Shown piece after piece: positions 17,131 to 27,008 of a DNA stretch of 64,000 bases. The stretch spans positions 248,001 to 312,000 of the forward strand of contig CAVXPU010000002.1 of the NCBI GenBank assembly GCA_963763855.1, written 5' to 3'. Position numbers and translations under genes: made by a program. Source of the stretch: JAIBCC01 sp963763855 (GTDB taxonomy: Bacteria; Acidobacteriota; Blastocatellia; Pyrinomonadales; Pyrinomonadaceae). Each line of letters begins with the position of its first letter. Position 1 is the stretch's first letter. Under the pieces are notes generated by a model. It did no database searches, was not told where the DNA came from, and worked only from the letters and a program-made list of their open reading frames with translations.

Positions 17131-18714
17131 ATGAGTGATACAACTATGGATTCAGTTGGAATTGATAAACATCCGAAAGGACTTTACGTGCTTTTTGCGA
17201 CCGAAATGTGGGAGCGTTTTAGTTTTTACTCAATGCTCGCACTTTTTACGCTTTATCTACGTGATCCGAACGAAGGATTTGGCTGGACAGCCGCACAAGC
17301 AACCACGCTTTATGCAAATTATTTGATGTTCGTTTACGCGAGTCCGCTGATTGGCGGTTTGATTGCAGACAAGATTACAGGCTATCGAAAAGCCGTTATG
17401 ATTGGCGGTGTTTTCTTCATGATTGGTCACGGACTCCTCTCGATTCCGGCAATGTGGGCAGTTTATGCCGCATTGACCTGTTTAGTTATCGGAAATGGTT
17501 TCTTTAAACCGAATGTTTCGACAATGGTTGGAAATCTTTATCCGGAAGGCAGCCATTTGAAGGATCGTGCGTATAACATTTTCTATATGGGAATCAATAT
17601 CGGAGCCTTTGCCGCACCGATCGTTATGGAAGTTGTTAAAGCATATTTCGGTTTCCACGCAGCCTTTGCAGTTGCAGCATTTGGAATGTTGATTTCAGTC
17701 GGGATTCTTTGGTATTTCAAAAGTTACGTTGAAAATCCGACAATCGTGAAATCCTCTGCCGTTGACACTGCTACAAATGATGCCCGACAAGCGTTGATGA
17801 ATGCCGTCCCTAACTGGAAGCGGATTGTTGCCTTAATTGTTGTATTCGCAATTGTTATCGTATTTTGGATGGTTTTTCACCAAAATGGTTCAACGCTGAC
17901 TTATTGGGCAGACGATAATACCGATTGGAATGTGTCAGGCACAATTTCTAACTCGATCAATGCTTTTTGGGTTGTCACGCTAACATTTCCGCTAATTTGG
18001 TTTTGGGGATTCTTAGACAAACGCGGCAAAGAACCTTCAACGCCAACAAAAATGGCATTCGGAATGACTTTAACCGGACTTTCATTTTTAGTTTTGTGGT
18101 ATGGAGCAACTTTAGGCGAAAGCCAAAAACCAACTGCGGAACAACTTTCGACCGGTGCATTTCGCGTAAACGAACGCGTAATTACGAATCTCGGTGCAAA
18201 GGGTGTTTCCAAAGAGACGTTGGATAAAATCGTTAATGCGAAAGATGCTGACGGTAAAAATCTGATTTACGGCGTTAAATTCGCTCCAAAGGTTGACGAT
18301 AAAACGAAGCAGACGATTTCGGGCGAACAACAATTGATGGATGCGATCAAAAAAGTCGTTCCAGAACAAGCCGAATCCAATAAAGCTAATTTCTTGGAAG
18401 GCTCATTTTTGTTCAGAGTGTCGGCGTTTTGGTTGATTCTCGCTTACGCGATTGTAACACTTGGCGAATTAATGCTCTCGCCAATGGGACTTTCATTGGT
18501 TTCAAAAGTTGCACCAATTCACCTTCGCGGATTATTAATGGGCGGTTGGTTTGTCGCGACGGCTATCGGAAACAAACTAACTCAAATCGGAGTATTTTGG
18601 GACATTTGGCTGCAATCGAGCTTTTTCTTGGTTCTTTCGGGAATGGCTTTGGTTATGGCGGTTGTCTTATTTTTACTGCTGAAACCTTTGAAAAAAGCTA
18701 TGCCCGGCGTTTAG
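17131..18714 (+). CDS. Proton-dependent oligopeptide transporter (POT/PTR family)
   Basis: An inner-membrane proton symporter for di- and tripeptides, 527 residues. The family signatures are ATEMWERFSFYSMLALFTLYL (helix 1, with the E-x-x-E-R-type proton site) and the PTR2 motif near FFKPNVSTMVGNLY. About 12-14 helices are expected, and a long soluble loop (about residues 370-430) interrupts the second half. It is preceded by a good AAGGA ribosome site and followed by a terminator, so it is monocistronic. It could equally carry a related peptide-like substrate. Confidence 0.93.
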   Translation: MSDTTMDSVGIDKHPKGLYVLFATEMWERFSFYSMLALFTLYLRDPNEGFGWTAAQATTLYANYLMFVYASPLIGGLIADKITGYRKAVMIGGVFFMIGHGLLSIPAMWAVYAALTCLVIGNGFFKPNVSTMVGNLYPEGSHLKDRAYNIFYMGINIGAFAAPIVMEVVKAYFGFHAAFAVAAFGMLISVGILWYFKSYVENPTIVKSSAVDTATNDARQALMNAVPNWKRIVALIVVFAIVIVFWMVFHQNGSTLTYWADDNTDWNVSGTISNSINAFWVVTLTFPLIWFWGFLDKRGKEPSTPTKMAFGMTLTGLSFLVLWYGATLGESQKPTAEQLSTGAFRVNERVITNLGAKGVSKETLDKIVNAKDADGKNLIYGVKFAPKVDDKTKQTISGEQQLMDAIKKVVPEQAESNKANFLEGSFLFRVSAFWLILAYAIVTLGELMLSPMGLSLVSKVAPIHLRGLLMGGWFVATAIGNKLTQIGVFWDIWLQSSFFLVLSGMALVMAVVLFLLLKPLKKAMPGV

Positions 18715-18737
18715 TCTTTAGCTTGGTTTTAGAGAAT

Positions 18738-18770
18738 GAGACAGCGATTTAGTTCGCTGTCTCTTCGTTT
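18738..18770 (+). terminator. Rho-independent terminator after the POT transporter
   Basis: A 9-bp perfect stem (GAGACAGCG/CGCTGTCTC, loop of 8) followed by TTCGTTT. It sits between convergent genes and may act in both directions. Confidence 0.8.
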
Positions 18771-19500
18771 ATATTGTGGCAAATAACTTCTCGTAAATAA
18801 TAAATAAACCGAGCCCAAAACTAAAAGTCCCTGCGATAAATCTTATAGCTTTGTTAAATTGCAAAAATCTATCAGCCGAAAAGTGAAATGGCAGCCCGAT
18901 AACAAAGCTCATCAGCATCATTCCGCCGATTGAACCAAAGCCGAAGATCAAAATATAACCTAAAGCCAGCCATGTCGAGGAAATTGTCGGCACAACTAAA
19001 AGCATCAGAGCGGCACTGCCTGCCAAGCCGTGAATCATCCCCACAACTACCGAACGCGGACTCAATTTATGATGCGTTTTTTCCTCAGGATTTTTTTCGT
19101 GTGCGTGAACGTGTAAATGCTGATGTCCTTCGTGAACGTGTTTGTGGGCGTGAATTTTGTCGCTCTTTGCAAGTTTCCTTAGAGCATTAAGACCAAGAAA
19201 TACAAGCATCGCACCAACGATGGCTTCCAGATAATTTTCAGTAGATTCACTAATTTGAAGCTTCAAAAATATGACAAAAACGCCAACCAAAAATAGTGAA
19301 ATTGTATGTCCAACGCCCCATAACCCGCCGACTAAAGTAGAACTCCAAACATTTTTGCGTTCGCTGACAATGGTTGAAACAGCCGCTAAATGATCGCCTT
19401 CAATGGCGTGCTGCAAGCCGAAAAGTAAACCCAAAACCAAAATTGAAATTGCCGAAGCATCTTTCGGAATTATCATTTCCGCGAAAAGTAAAAAATCCAT
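18769..19500 (-). CDS. NicO/UreH-type nickel-cobalt transporter
   Basis: An inner-membrane protein of 243 residues with about six helices. The metal-transporter motif is GLQHAIEGDHLAAV (H-x5-D-H, about 28-41). A His-rich cytoplasmic loop (KIHAHKHVHEGHQHLHVHAH, about 115-135) fits Ni2+ or Co2+ handling. The second conserved stretch is GMIHGLAGSAALMLL. It could be an importer, an exporter, or a UreH-type urease accessory protein; no urease or hydrogenase gene is in the window. Cobalt transport would fit the B12 genes at 4-7 kb, but they are 12 kb away. Confidence 0.82.
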   Translation of the reverse strand: MDFLLFAEMIIPKDASAISILVLGLLFGLQHAIEGDHLAAVSTIVSERKNVWSSTLVGGLWGVGHTISLFLVGVFVIFLKLQISESTENYLEAIVGAMLVFLGLNALRKLAKSDKIHAHKHVHEGHQHLHVHAHEKNPEEKTHHKLSPRSVVVGMIHGLAGSAALMLLVVPTISSTWLALGYILIFGFGSIGGMMLMSFVIGLPFHFSADRFLQFNKAIRFIAGTFSFGLGLFIIYEKLFATI

Positions 19501-19574
19501 TTGCCCACCTTGTTAAATAAAACTCTAAAACTATTTAGCCACAAACTTCGCCGATTCGCACGGATTATGACGTC

Positions 19575-21137
19575 CTAAAAATTTATTTTGTCGTCACTTG
19601 AAATTTCAGCACCCATCTTTTGAATTGAATGAACCTGGAATTTTTCATCATTCCGAGCCGGAAAATCGTCTCGATAATGTCCGCCTCGAGATTCCTCACG
19701 CCACAGTGCCGCTTGAGTTACCAATTTCGCAACCGTGACAAAATTACGCGATGAAGTGCCGAGTTTTGCCTGCTCAATTTGTTTGAATTCTTTCAAAGCT
19801 CGCTGTAAATCATCTTTATTTCGTCCAATCCCAACCCGTTCCCACATAAGTCTTTTTACCCTTTTTTTAACGGCTGTAGAGAGTCCCGAGTCTTCATTCC
19901 AACGCGAGTTATTCTCGGGTAATTCGTAATTCGTAATTCGTAATTGAGAATTATCTCCCAAAGCCGACTCACCCGCTCTCGCTCCAAAAACCAAGCCTTC
20001 AAGCAAGGAATTTGAAGCCAGACGATTCGCTCCGTGAACTCCCGTGCACGTTACTTCACCTGCTCCGTAAAGTCCGGGAATGCTGGACCGTCCATGTAAA
20101 TCTGTCCGCATTCCACCCATAAAATAGTGAACGGCTGGCGAAATCGGCAGCAAATCTTTTGTAATATCCAAGTTATAAAATCTGCAGGTTTCATCAATTT
20201 TCGGGAAACGATGTTTCAAAAATTCAGCGTCTTTGGCAGACATATCGAGAAAAACTGTCCGCGTTCCGGTTCGCTTCATTTCAGAGACGATTGAGCGTGA
20301 AACGATATCACGCGGGGCAAGTTCGCCGAGTTCGTGATAATTAAACATAAAGCGTTCGCCAAATTTATTACGCAAAATTCCGCCTTCGCCACGCATTGCT
20401 TCTGAGAGCAAAAAACGCGGTGCTTTTTCAAGATTCAAAACGGTTGGATGAAATTGTACAAATTCAATATCGGCAATTTCCGCACCTGCAAAATATGCCA
20501 TCGCCATCCCATCGCCGGTTGCAACTTCGGGGTTAGTCGTGTGCAAATAAATCTGTCCGGCACCGCCCGTGCAAAGGATTACGGCTTTGGCAAACATTTC
20601 ACGCGGAGCTTTGAGCATTGCATCAATATAGCGAACTCCGCAACATCTTCCATCGTTGACAATTAATCCTTCAGTTGATGTGAATGGCAGAATCGAGATG
20701 TTTTTTTCTCGTCTTGCACGAGCGATCAATGCTCTGGAAATTTCTTTTCCTGTCGCATCGCCATGTGCGTGAAGGATTCGTCGCCGTGAATGTGCGGCTT
20801 CTTGCGTAAAGACTAATTTTCCGCCTTCACGATCAAATTCCGTACCCCAGGAAATCATTTCCTGAATATATTTTGTACCGTCTTCAACTAATGTTTTAAC
20901 TGCTTCAACATCGCAAAGCCCCGCTCCGGCGTAAAGCGTATCTTCTTCGTGCAGCTCCGCATTGTCGTCATCCGAAAGCACAACCGCAACGCCGCCCTGA
21001 GCCCATTCAGTATTTGAATCACTCGTTTTTTGCTTGGTAAAAACAGTAACCCGCTGACCAGCCCGTGCAATCTCGATAGCCGCACGTAGTCCCGCTATTC
21101 CGCTGCCAATGACGATAAAATCCGTTTCCAAAGCCAT
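19575..21137 (-). CDS. nadB: L-aspartate oxidase
   Basis: Oxidises L-aspartate to iminoaspartate for quinolinate and NAD synthesis; FAD enzyme of 520 residues. It has the dinucleotide fold VIGSGIAGLRAAIEIA (about 9-24), EWAQGGVAV, the active-site HFMGGMRTDLHGR region and the C-terminal helical domain. A stretch reading SQLRITNYEL (19920-19952) is encoded by a TAATTCG-type repeat. It lies in the linker between the FAD domain and the helical domain, so the enzyme is probably intact. No nadA or nadC is nearby. Confidence 0.95.
   Translation of the reverse strand: MALETDFIVIGSGIAGLRAAIEIARAGQRVTVFTKQKTSDSNTEWAQGGVAVVLSDDDNAELHEEDTLYAGAGLCDVEAVKTLVEDGTKYIQEMISWGTEFDREGGKLVFTQEAAHSRRRILHAHGDATGKEISRALIARARREKNISILPFTSTEGLIVNDGRCCGVRYIDAMLKAPREMFAKAVILCTGGAGQIYLHTTNPEVATGDGMAMAYFAGAEIADIEFVQFHPTVLNLEKAPRFLLSEAMRGEGGILRNKFGERFMFNYHELGELAPRDIVSRSIVSEMKRTGTRTVFLDMSAKDAEFLKHRFPKIDETCRFYNLDITKDLLPISPAVHYFMGGMRTDLHGRSSIPGLYGAGEVTCTGVHGANRLASNSLLEGLVFGARAGESALGDNSQLRITNYELPENNSRWNEDSGLSTAVKKRVKRLMWERVGIGRNKDDLQRALKEFKQIEQAKLGTSSRNFVTVAKLVTQAALWREESRGGHYRDDFPARNDEKFQVHSIQKMGAEISSDDKINF
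19920..19952. repeat. TAATTCG iterated repeat inside nadB
   Basis: Three exact TAATTCG-type units plus a decayed one encode SQLRITNYEL in a linker of NadB. The style resembles the other dispersed iterated repeats. Confidence 0.7.
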
Positions 21138-21315
21138 AGCAAGAAATGTAGCAAATTTAAGGACGTTTTGACAGAGAGGTTAAACATATCAATTAATTTG
21201 AAACAAAATCGTTCGTTTGCAATTGATGGATTCTGTAGCTACTTATTTCCATATTTCTATGAGGCAACATTTGACTAACAACCGATAAGAGTTTTATATT
21301 TCTAGTTCGTTCTTT

Positions 21316-21399
21316 GCCTGGGTGGCGAAATTGGTATACGCACTAGACTCAAAATCTAGCGGGGGCAACCCCATGTCGGTTCGACTCCGACCCTAGGCA
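21316..21399 (+). tRNA. tRNA-Leu (CAA)
   Basis: An 84-nt tRNA with the long variable arm of the leucine class (GGGGGCAACCCC). The anticodon stem CTAGA/TCTAG closes a CTCAAAA loop with anticodon CAA. The acceptor GCCTGGG pairs with CCTAGGC with one G-T wobble, and the discriminator is A. CCA is not encoded. A strong terminator follows at once. Confidence 0.96.
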
Positions 21400-21401
21400 T
21401 A

Positions 21402-21440
21402 ACAAAAGCGGTTTCCTGAATTTCAGGAGACCGCTTTTGT
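21402..21440 (+). terminator. Rho-independent terminator of tRNA-Leu
   Basis: A long near-perfect hairpin: ACAAAAGCGG pairs with CCGCTTTTGT around an inner TCCTGAA/TTCAGGA helix. It starts two bases after the tRNA, and its A-rich and T-rich flanks could serve both strands. Confidence 0.85.
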
Positions 21441-21508
21441 GTAACGTAGGCTTCCAGCCTGCTTTTGTTTAATCTGCGACCTAATTGCAGCCAAGATGGC
21501 TGCGTTAC
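21441..21508. repeat. GTAACG-bounded repeat element, copy 1
   Basis: The element runs from GTAACG to an inverted CGTTAC and contains two inner hairpins, GGC-TTCCA-GCC and GCAGCC-AAGAT-GGCTGC. It shares its ends and inner design with the element at 27009-27131. It lies between the tRNA-Leu terminator and the tonB stop codon. Confidence 0.75.
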
Positions 21509-21512
21509 GTTT

Positions 21513-22355
21513 TTATTGAGCGGCAAATCTGTAAACGATTAAACCCGTTACTTTTACGGGCACTTTGCTCAAATATGTGGGCGTGAATTTGGCACGTTTC
21601 GCTGCATTTTCCGCTGCTTGGCGAAGTAGTGCATGTCCGCTAACAGCATTTGCCGAGATTACATTGCCTTGCTCATCAATCGTTACCTGAACATTTACTT
21701 CCCCGGATGCATGCACAGCTCGTGCTGGTGGTGGGTAAGCCGGAACCGGTAGGCTTTGGGCTTTACCATTAATCACCCCAAGCGAAACCGTCCTCGGCGT
21801 GGGAGGCTTTTCAATCTTTGGCTCTATTTTTTTCGCGACCATAGTTGGCGGCGGTTCTTCCGTATCCGACTTTTCAATCTCTTTCGGTTTTATTGTTAAT
21901 GGTTGGCTTGTTGCGTTTTCAATACCTTCTTTTCGACCGCTTGGCGAACCGATCGGATCACGGTCTACTTCTCCAATCGAAAACGGTTCGCTCGGACGGG
22001 CTCTTGATGTATTTGGGGTAGTTGAAACAACCTTTGGTACAAATGGCTCATTTACTGTTGCCATGTTTACCTGACGAATTCGAAGAGAATTGTCCAACTT
22101 TACATCATTATTTTCAGGCTTAGCCTGCTTTACCTGCTCCGGTGGTGGCGGTGCAGTTTCAGGTACCGGTACTGGTGCAACGAGTGATGAAAATTCCAAT
22201 CCATCGCCGCCCATTTCCAAATTCTTCGCAAAAAGACTCCACATGATTCCGCTGGCAAAAAGTGAAAATACTAAAACGGCTGTGGTGAATAAAAATCCGC
22301 CGCGTTTTCTATTGCTTTCTGAATTACTTCTTGATTCTACTAATTGATCTAACAT
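21513..22355 (-). CDS. TonB-family energy transducer
   Basis: Links the proton motive force to outer-membrane TonB receptors. The ATG at 22355 has a GGAGGA site and gives 280 residues. The protein has a single N-terminal membrane anchor (LFTTAVLVFSLFASGIMWSLF, about 22-42). A long Pro/Glu/Lys-rich periplasmic spacer follows (PVPETAPPPPEQVKQ). The C-terminal TonB domain contains GEVNVQVTIDEQGNV and AKFTPTYLSKVPVKVTGLIVY. It could serve the two TonB receptors of this window. No ExbB or ExbD gene is nearby, so it is an orphan transducer. Confidence 0.9.
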   Translation of the reverse strand: MLDQLVESRSNSESNRKRGGFLFTTAVLVFSLFASGIMWSLFAKNLEMGGDGLEFSSLVAPVPVPETAPPPPEQVKQAKPENNDVKLDNSLRIRQVNMATVNEPFVPKVVSTTPNTSRARPSEPFSIGEVDRDPIGSPSGRKEGIENATSQPLTIKPKEIEKSDTEEPPPTMVAKKIEPKIEKPPTPRTVSLGVINGKAQSLPVPAYPPPARAVHASGEVNVQVTIDEQGNVISANAVSGHALLRQAAENAAKRAKFTPTYLSKVPVKVTGLIVYRFAAQ

Positions 22356-22559
22356 TCTATTTTTCCTCCAATTTCCTTCGCAAGTTTTCTCGTTGCCAAA
22401 CGGATACAGGAACTTCACAATTTGTTAGACACCGCTTTTTTCAATTTGTTCCCGATTGGTTATAATTTTTGAGTGCAAGGTTGTTATGTTTAGAAGTTGT
22501 CAGGCTGTTACGACAAACTCCTGAGCTTCTAAACTTATAAACCTAACAACCCAATTCCT

Positions 22560-23592
22560 ATGTTGATCTCCGAATTTAACTACGATTTGCCTGACGAACT
22601 CATCGCTCAAAAACCGCTTGAGCATCGCGAAACTTCACGAATGCTTTGTCTTGATCGCACTTCCAAAAATTGGCAAGACAAACATTTTTTCGACCTTTCC
22701 AAGTTTTTTAAAAAAAGATGACGTTATCATTTTGAACAACACTAAAGTCTTTCCTGCCAGACTTTTAGGCGAAAGTGAAACGGGTGCGAATGTTGAGCTT
22801 TTCCTCGTTAAGGAAATTGAAACGCGAATTTGGGAAACGCTCGCCAAGCCCGCACGGCGTTTGAAAATTGGGAAAAAGGTATTATTTGGCGATAAGTTAA
22901 TTGCAGAAGTTTTGGAGAAGACTGAAGAGGGTAAGTGTATCGTTAAGTTTGAAGCTGACGGTGATTTTGAGAAGATTTTAGATGAAATCGGTAAAACTCC
23001 TCTGCCGCCATATATCAAAAGAGAAAAGGACGCGATTGACAAAGACCGCGAACGCTATCAAACCGTATTCGCACAAAATCGCGGAGCAATTGCGGCTCCC
23101 ACAGCAGGCTTGCATTTTACGCCGGAAATCTTGCAACAGATAAAAGACATTGGAGTTACGATTACGGAAATAACGTTGCACGTAGGCTATGGAACATTTG
23201 AACCTGTCCGGGTTAATGATTTATCGGAGCATTCGGTAATGCCTGAGCAATGTGAGATCTCCGCTGAAACTGCCGAAATTTTGAACATTGCGAAAGCCGA
23301 AAAACGCAGAATTATTGCTATTGGCACAACGACGACCCGGGCGATCGAATCAGCAACTTCTATTGATGGAAAAGTTTTGGCTGGAAGGCGTTTGGCAGAT
23401 ATAACAATCACGCCGGGTTATAAATTTCGCGTAATTGGTGGACTTTTAACAAATTTCCATCTTCCGCAGTCGAGTTTGCTTGTTTTGGTTTCAACTTTTG
23501 GTGGTCACGAACTTATAATGGATGCATACAAACACGCCGTTTCTGAAAAATATCGATTTTACAGTTACGGCGATTGCATGCTGATTTTGTAG
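22560..23592 (+). CDS. queA: QueA, queuosine biosynthesis, apparent frameshift
   Basis: S-adenosylmethionine:tRNA ribosyltransferase-isomerase, which builds the epoxyqueuosine ring in tRNA. Translation from the ATG at 22560 gives MLISEFNYDLPDELIAQKPL and on to LSKFF, and then meets a stop. The rest (DDVIILNNTKVFPARLLGE onward) is in the next frame. Removing one A from the A7 run at 22710-22716 restores a 343-residue enzyme with GLHFT, TTTRAIES and NFHLPQSSLLVLV. The homopolymer makes an insertion error likely. The plus-strand GNAT gene follows after a repeat region. Confidence 0.92.
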
Positions 23593-23594
23593 AA

Positions 23595-23664
23595 CGTCGC
23601 ACTTACTAACGTGCGTGCTTCTGCATTTGGTGTGACGCATTTTATTGACGTTCGTGCTTCTGCA
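23595..23664. repeat. Tandem 31-32-base repeat after queA
   Basis: Two adjacent, diverged units each end in CGTGCTTCTGCA and begin with a GTCGCA- or GACGCA-like string. The AATCC repeat follows directly, so the region is a mosaic of small repeats. Confidence 0.65.
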
Positions 23665-23691
23665 GAATCCAAAATCAGCAATCCAAAATCG
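23665..23691. repeat. AATCCAAAATC repeat before the GNAT gene
   Basis: Two copies of AATCCAAAATC separated by AGC, just upstream of the acetyltransferase start codon. In a longer upstream frame they would encode SKISNPKSN, typical of the dispersed family. Confidence 0.75.
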
Positions 23692-23694
23692 AAC

Positions 23695-24222
23695 ATGGCT
23701 GTTTTGCAAAGAATTCGAGAATTATTTATCCCTCCTGAAATTGAGTTTGAAGAGATTATTCCCGCACGCCCAACAACTTACGAAATTCGTCCGCTGATCG
23801 ATAAACATCTTGATGAGGTTTGGAAATTGAATCAACGATGTTTCAAAAACGGCGAAAGCTATTCGAAAGCTACGTTCAATTATTTGCTTTCACAGCCGAA
23901 CACGCTGAGCTATCGGGCGATTACCGCGGAAAGAAGAATGGTCGGATTTATTTTTGTAGGCGTAGAAAGCGGAACGGCTCATATGACAACGATCGGGGTT
24001 GCTCCTGAATATCGACGGCGTGGAATCGCGATTAAATTGCTGGATCATCTGGAAACGTCGCTTCGCCAAAGGGAAATTGGAATGATCTGTCTTGAAGTGA
24101 GGGTTAATAATTTGTCGGCTCAAAGCCTTTATCGCCGAAATGATTACGCAATAATGCAGCGTCTGCAAAACTATTACACCAATGGCGAAGATGGCTTTTT
24201 GATGGTCAAATCACTGACCTGA
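23695..24222 (+). CDS. GNAT acetyltransferase (RimI-like)
   Basis: Transfers an acetyl group from acetyl-CoA to an amino group, perhaps a protein N-terminus as in RimI. The acetyl-CoA motif is TIGVAPEYRRRGIAIKLLDH (about residues 98-117). The later LEVRVNNLSAQSLYRRNDY matches motif B of the RimI type. I start at the ATG at 23695, giving 175 residues; a longer frame upstream runs through two repeat blocks and is not credible as ancestral protein. No ribosome site is clear. The substrate is unknown. Confidence 0.85.
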   Translation: MAVLQRIRELFIPPEIEFEEIIPARPTTYEIRPLIDKHLDEVWKLNQRCFKNGESYSKATFNYLLSQPNTLSYRAITAERRMVGFIFVGVESGTAHMTTIGVAPEYRRRGIAIKLLDHLETSLRQREIGMICLEVRVNNLSAQSLYRRNDYAIMQRLQNYYTNGEDGFLMVKSLT

Positions 24223-24265
24223 ACCGTGTCCAGTCCCGACGCCCAACTCTACATAAGGCTCGACA

Positions 24266-25574
24266 TTAATAATCTTTCTCAGATTCTTCAGCTTTTGTTT
24301 TATCCAAGTTGTACAAAAGGTCGTATTGTTCTTTGGCTTTATTTCTATCGCCGAGACGCGAGAGCATTAATGCATATTCATAACGAGCGTCAACATTGTT
24401 TGGATCAATAAATAAAGCACCTGCAAAAGTCTTTTTAGCGAGAGTATTATTTTTTAAAGCTTTATAAACCAAGCCAAGACCGTATTTAGCTTCAAACGAG
24501 ATGGAATTTCTTTCGAGTATGAAATCAAACTGCTCTTTTGCCTCGTCATATCTTTTGAGTTGAAGGTAATTTTTACCTAACAAAAGACGAACGCCTTCGT
24601 TATTGGAATCAATTATCATCGGCTTTTCCAGAAACTTGATTGATTCGGAATATCTTTCTGTTTTATGGAGGATTTCCGCCTTAATGAAAGACATATTTTT
24701 ATCGTCGATGGAAAATCTCATTGCCAAATCAAGCTTCTCTTCGGCTCGCCTGTAATCCTTTAATCCAACTAATGCTCGTGCTTGTTTGTAGAGGATTTCG
24801 CACGCACGTGAACGAGCTTCAGCCGACATTTCACGGAGTTCTTGTTCGGTATAATTTTCAACAAACACAAGCGGTGTTGGGCTCGCAATCTTCATTGGAG
24901 CTTGTGGCGGCACATCAACCCGGTCAACTTCACTTCCAAGATAAGTTCTGTTGCTTGAATAGGAATCGTCAGACAAAACCGAACGTTCACTCAAAGAATC
25001 CATGAAAATCCCGCCAACAATCGGGACAAAAAATGTAATCAATCCGAGTGTTATCGGCATACCTACATTGCTTTTTACAATTCTGTGATCACTTTCGGTT
25101 TGCAGAAGTTTTTGTTTCAAATCATCAACTTTTCCAAGCATTTGCTGATGATTTTGTCGCCATTGAAGAGCCTTGGAACGTAAGCCTCCGAGCAATTTTT
25201 CAATTATTTTCTCGATTTCACGTTGTTTTGCGGAATATCTTGTTTCGGCATCATTTTTGAGATTTTCGGAAGTTTCCGAATCATTTACAAATTCAAATTT
25301 GCTTTCAATTTCAGCTCGCCAATCGAGTAATCTCGTCTTTGTTTTGTCACCAATTGTGACTAAACTCCGCAGACGATTTGCACTTATATCTGCCGCGTTA
25401 TTGATGCTAAATTGCTTAAACGTCTGTTGATATTTTTCGTTATCTTCGCCTAAAGATTCTGCTTCGGAAATCGAAAATTCCGCCAGATATGCCTTTTAAC
25501 TGATCATTGCGAAAATCAACTAGTTTGCCTTTTGATAAAACCGCGTTTTTCTTGCTGGATTTTTTGATATTCAC
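24266..25574 (-). CDS. Membrane TPR protein of the vWA-PP2C-kinase cluster, apparent frameshift
   Basis: The fourth gene of the cluster, about 435 residues once one extra A in the A4 run at 25494-25497 is removed. The start is a GTG at 25574 with a GGGA site. The N-terminal part is charged and coiled-coil-like (KQREIEKIIEKLL). One membrane helix follows (LGLITFFVPIVGGIFM), then at least four TPR-like helical repeats in the C-terminal half (AKEQFDFILERNSISFEAKY and others). TPR domains bind partner proteins, so a scaffold for the upstream kinase and phosphatase is a fair guess. It follows the kinase gene by 47 bases. Confidence 0.75.
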
Positions 25575-25621
25575 TAAGTTTCCCACGAATTATCAGAGCA
25601 TCGCTATTAAGTTTTTCAGAA

Positions 25622-27001
25622 TTAAAGACGGTTATCCCAATCGTCTGCAAAGTTTTGCCATTTCTTTCTGGCTTCATCAAGTTGTCTATTCCAGGCGTCT
25701 TTAATCGGCTGATCCATACCATGGAAAACCATGAGGAGTATCGCCATTAGCGTTCCGCCGACAAAAAAACTCATGCACCCGCCGCCTAAAACTGTTAGAA
25801 AAGCGACGATGACAAATTGGACACTGCCCGCGATAATTACTCTCAGATTTCTCGTATTTCTTAAATCAACAACTTCGGGCGAAGGCGGCAAATATTGCGA
25901 AAGATTTACGTTGGCAAGCGATTGATTTTGTTGCGGTAAATTAATATTTGCCAGCAGATTTTCAACCGTGAAAATATTCAATCCGTTTTCAGATTCCGCA
26001 TTATTGCTGCTGATATATGGAAAAAGCATCAAACCCGATTTCGATTCGATCTCACAAAACGGGCAAATAGTCAGTTGGTTATAGTAATGATGCCCTACGT
26101 GAATCGTACATTGAGTTAGATTGTCTTTCAGATCATCGAGTGCTTCAATCCATTCCTGCGGTTCGGGTCTTTGCTGGCTAAAAAATGCTTGCTTGAAAAG
26201 ATGTGCGAGCGGCGGAGAAATCTGATTTAGAGAAAGAGTTCCCGGCGGACGTTTAACGTTTGTAATTTCCTGATTTCCGTAAGCAAAACGATATTCGCGA
26301 ATACAATCTTCGAGCGATTTATCTTCAACGCCAAGATAATTTCCGGCAAATGGGTGTCTGCCAAGAAAAAGAAGCTGGAAGATCATCACTGCCAATCCAA
26401 AATTATCGTGAGTTTTTTGTCTCTCAATTTCGCCTAAATCCTTTCCCTGTAATTCGGGTGCGAGATGAGTAGCCACGCCAACATCGCATCGATAACGGAT
26501 GTTATCTTTTTGGATACTGTAACTATCGCAGTCAATTAATTTAACCGTGCCGTCTGCCAAAACAACGCAATTTCCATGATTTACATCGCCCATTATGTGA
26601 TCGTTTTTATGTAAAACATAAAACGCACGGGCAATATTTATGGCTGTGTGAACGAGAAATTCCCAAGTTGCTTCGGGAAAATGAACGCGTCTGCTTTTGA
26701 GCGAATAAAGCTCGTGAATTTCTTTGGCTTTAACGCTTGGCATGAGAAAGCCGACGATTTTGCCATTTGGAGTTTGATGCAGCGTATCACGAATCCAGGC
26801 GGCAACCTTAAAAAGATTTTCATTACCATTTTTCGCCATCCAACGCAGTTTTTCTTCTTTGTCCGCGTCGATCGGCTCGTGATAGATTTTGGCAACTGTA
26901 TCGCTAGAATCAGGACAATAATAAACAATGCCTTCGCCGCCACGCCCAATTTCTCTATCCAATTGGTAAGGATTTCCTGAGCTGTCGTAAAAAATTGGCA
27001 T
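25622..27001 (-). CDS. Protein kinase of a TerY-P-like triad (YegI-like)
   Basis: A Ser/Thr-type kinase of 459 residues. Its Gly loop is IGRGGEGIVYY (about 18-28), and Lys is in TVAKIYHEP. The catalytic loop is the YegI-like variant GDVNHGN, and the metal motif is LIDCDSY. After the kinase domain there is a short zinc-ribbon-like CPFC and two membrane helices near the C-terminus (VIIAGSVQFVIVAFLTVLGG, MSFFVGGTLMAILLMVF). In the known triads a vWA protein, a PP2C phosphatase and such a kinase are encoded together, as here. No ribosome site is visible, and a GTAACGC repeat separates this gene from the PP2C gene. Confidence 0.85.
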   Translation of the reverse strand: MPIFYDSSGNPYQLDREIGRGGEGIVYYCPDSSDTVAKIYHEPIDADKEEKLRWMAKNGNENLFKVAAWIRDTLHQTPNGKIVGFLMPSVKAKEIHELYSLKSRRVHFPEATWEFLVHTAINIARAFYVLHKNDHIMGDVNHGNCVVLADGTVKLIDCDSYSIQKDNIRYRCDVGVATHLAPELQGKDLGEIERQKTHDNFGLAVMIFQLLFLGRHPFAGNYLGVEDKSLEDCIREYRFAYGNQEITNVKRPPGTLSLNQISPPLAHLFKQAFFSQQRPEPQEWIEALDDLKDNLTQCTIHVGHHYYNQLTICPFCEIESKSGLMLFPYISSNNAESENGLNIFTVENLLANINLPQQNQSLANVNLSQYLPPSPEVVDLRNTRNLRVIIAGSVQFVIVAFLTVLGGGCMSFFVGGTLMAILLMVFHGMDQPIKDAWNRQLDEARKKWQNFADDWDNRL

Positions 27002-27008
27002 AATTGAT

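Noticed and set aside
22704..22716. Programmed frameshift at the T6-A7 run in queA
   Set aside because: The shift needed is +1 (one base skipped) rather than the usual -1 on such runs, QueA is not known to use frameshifting, and six other genes show the same kind of extra base. An insertion error or mutation is simpler.
23611..23694. Longer start for the GNAT acetyltransferase
   Set aside because: The extra residues are translated from two repeat blocks and end in SKISNPKSN, the mark of the dispersed repeat.
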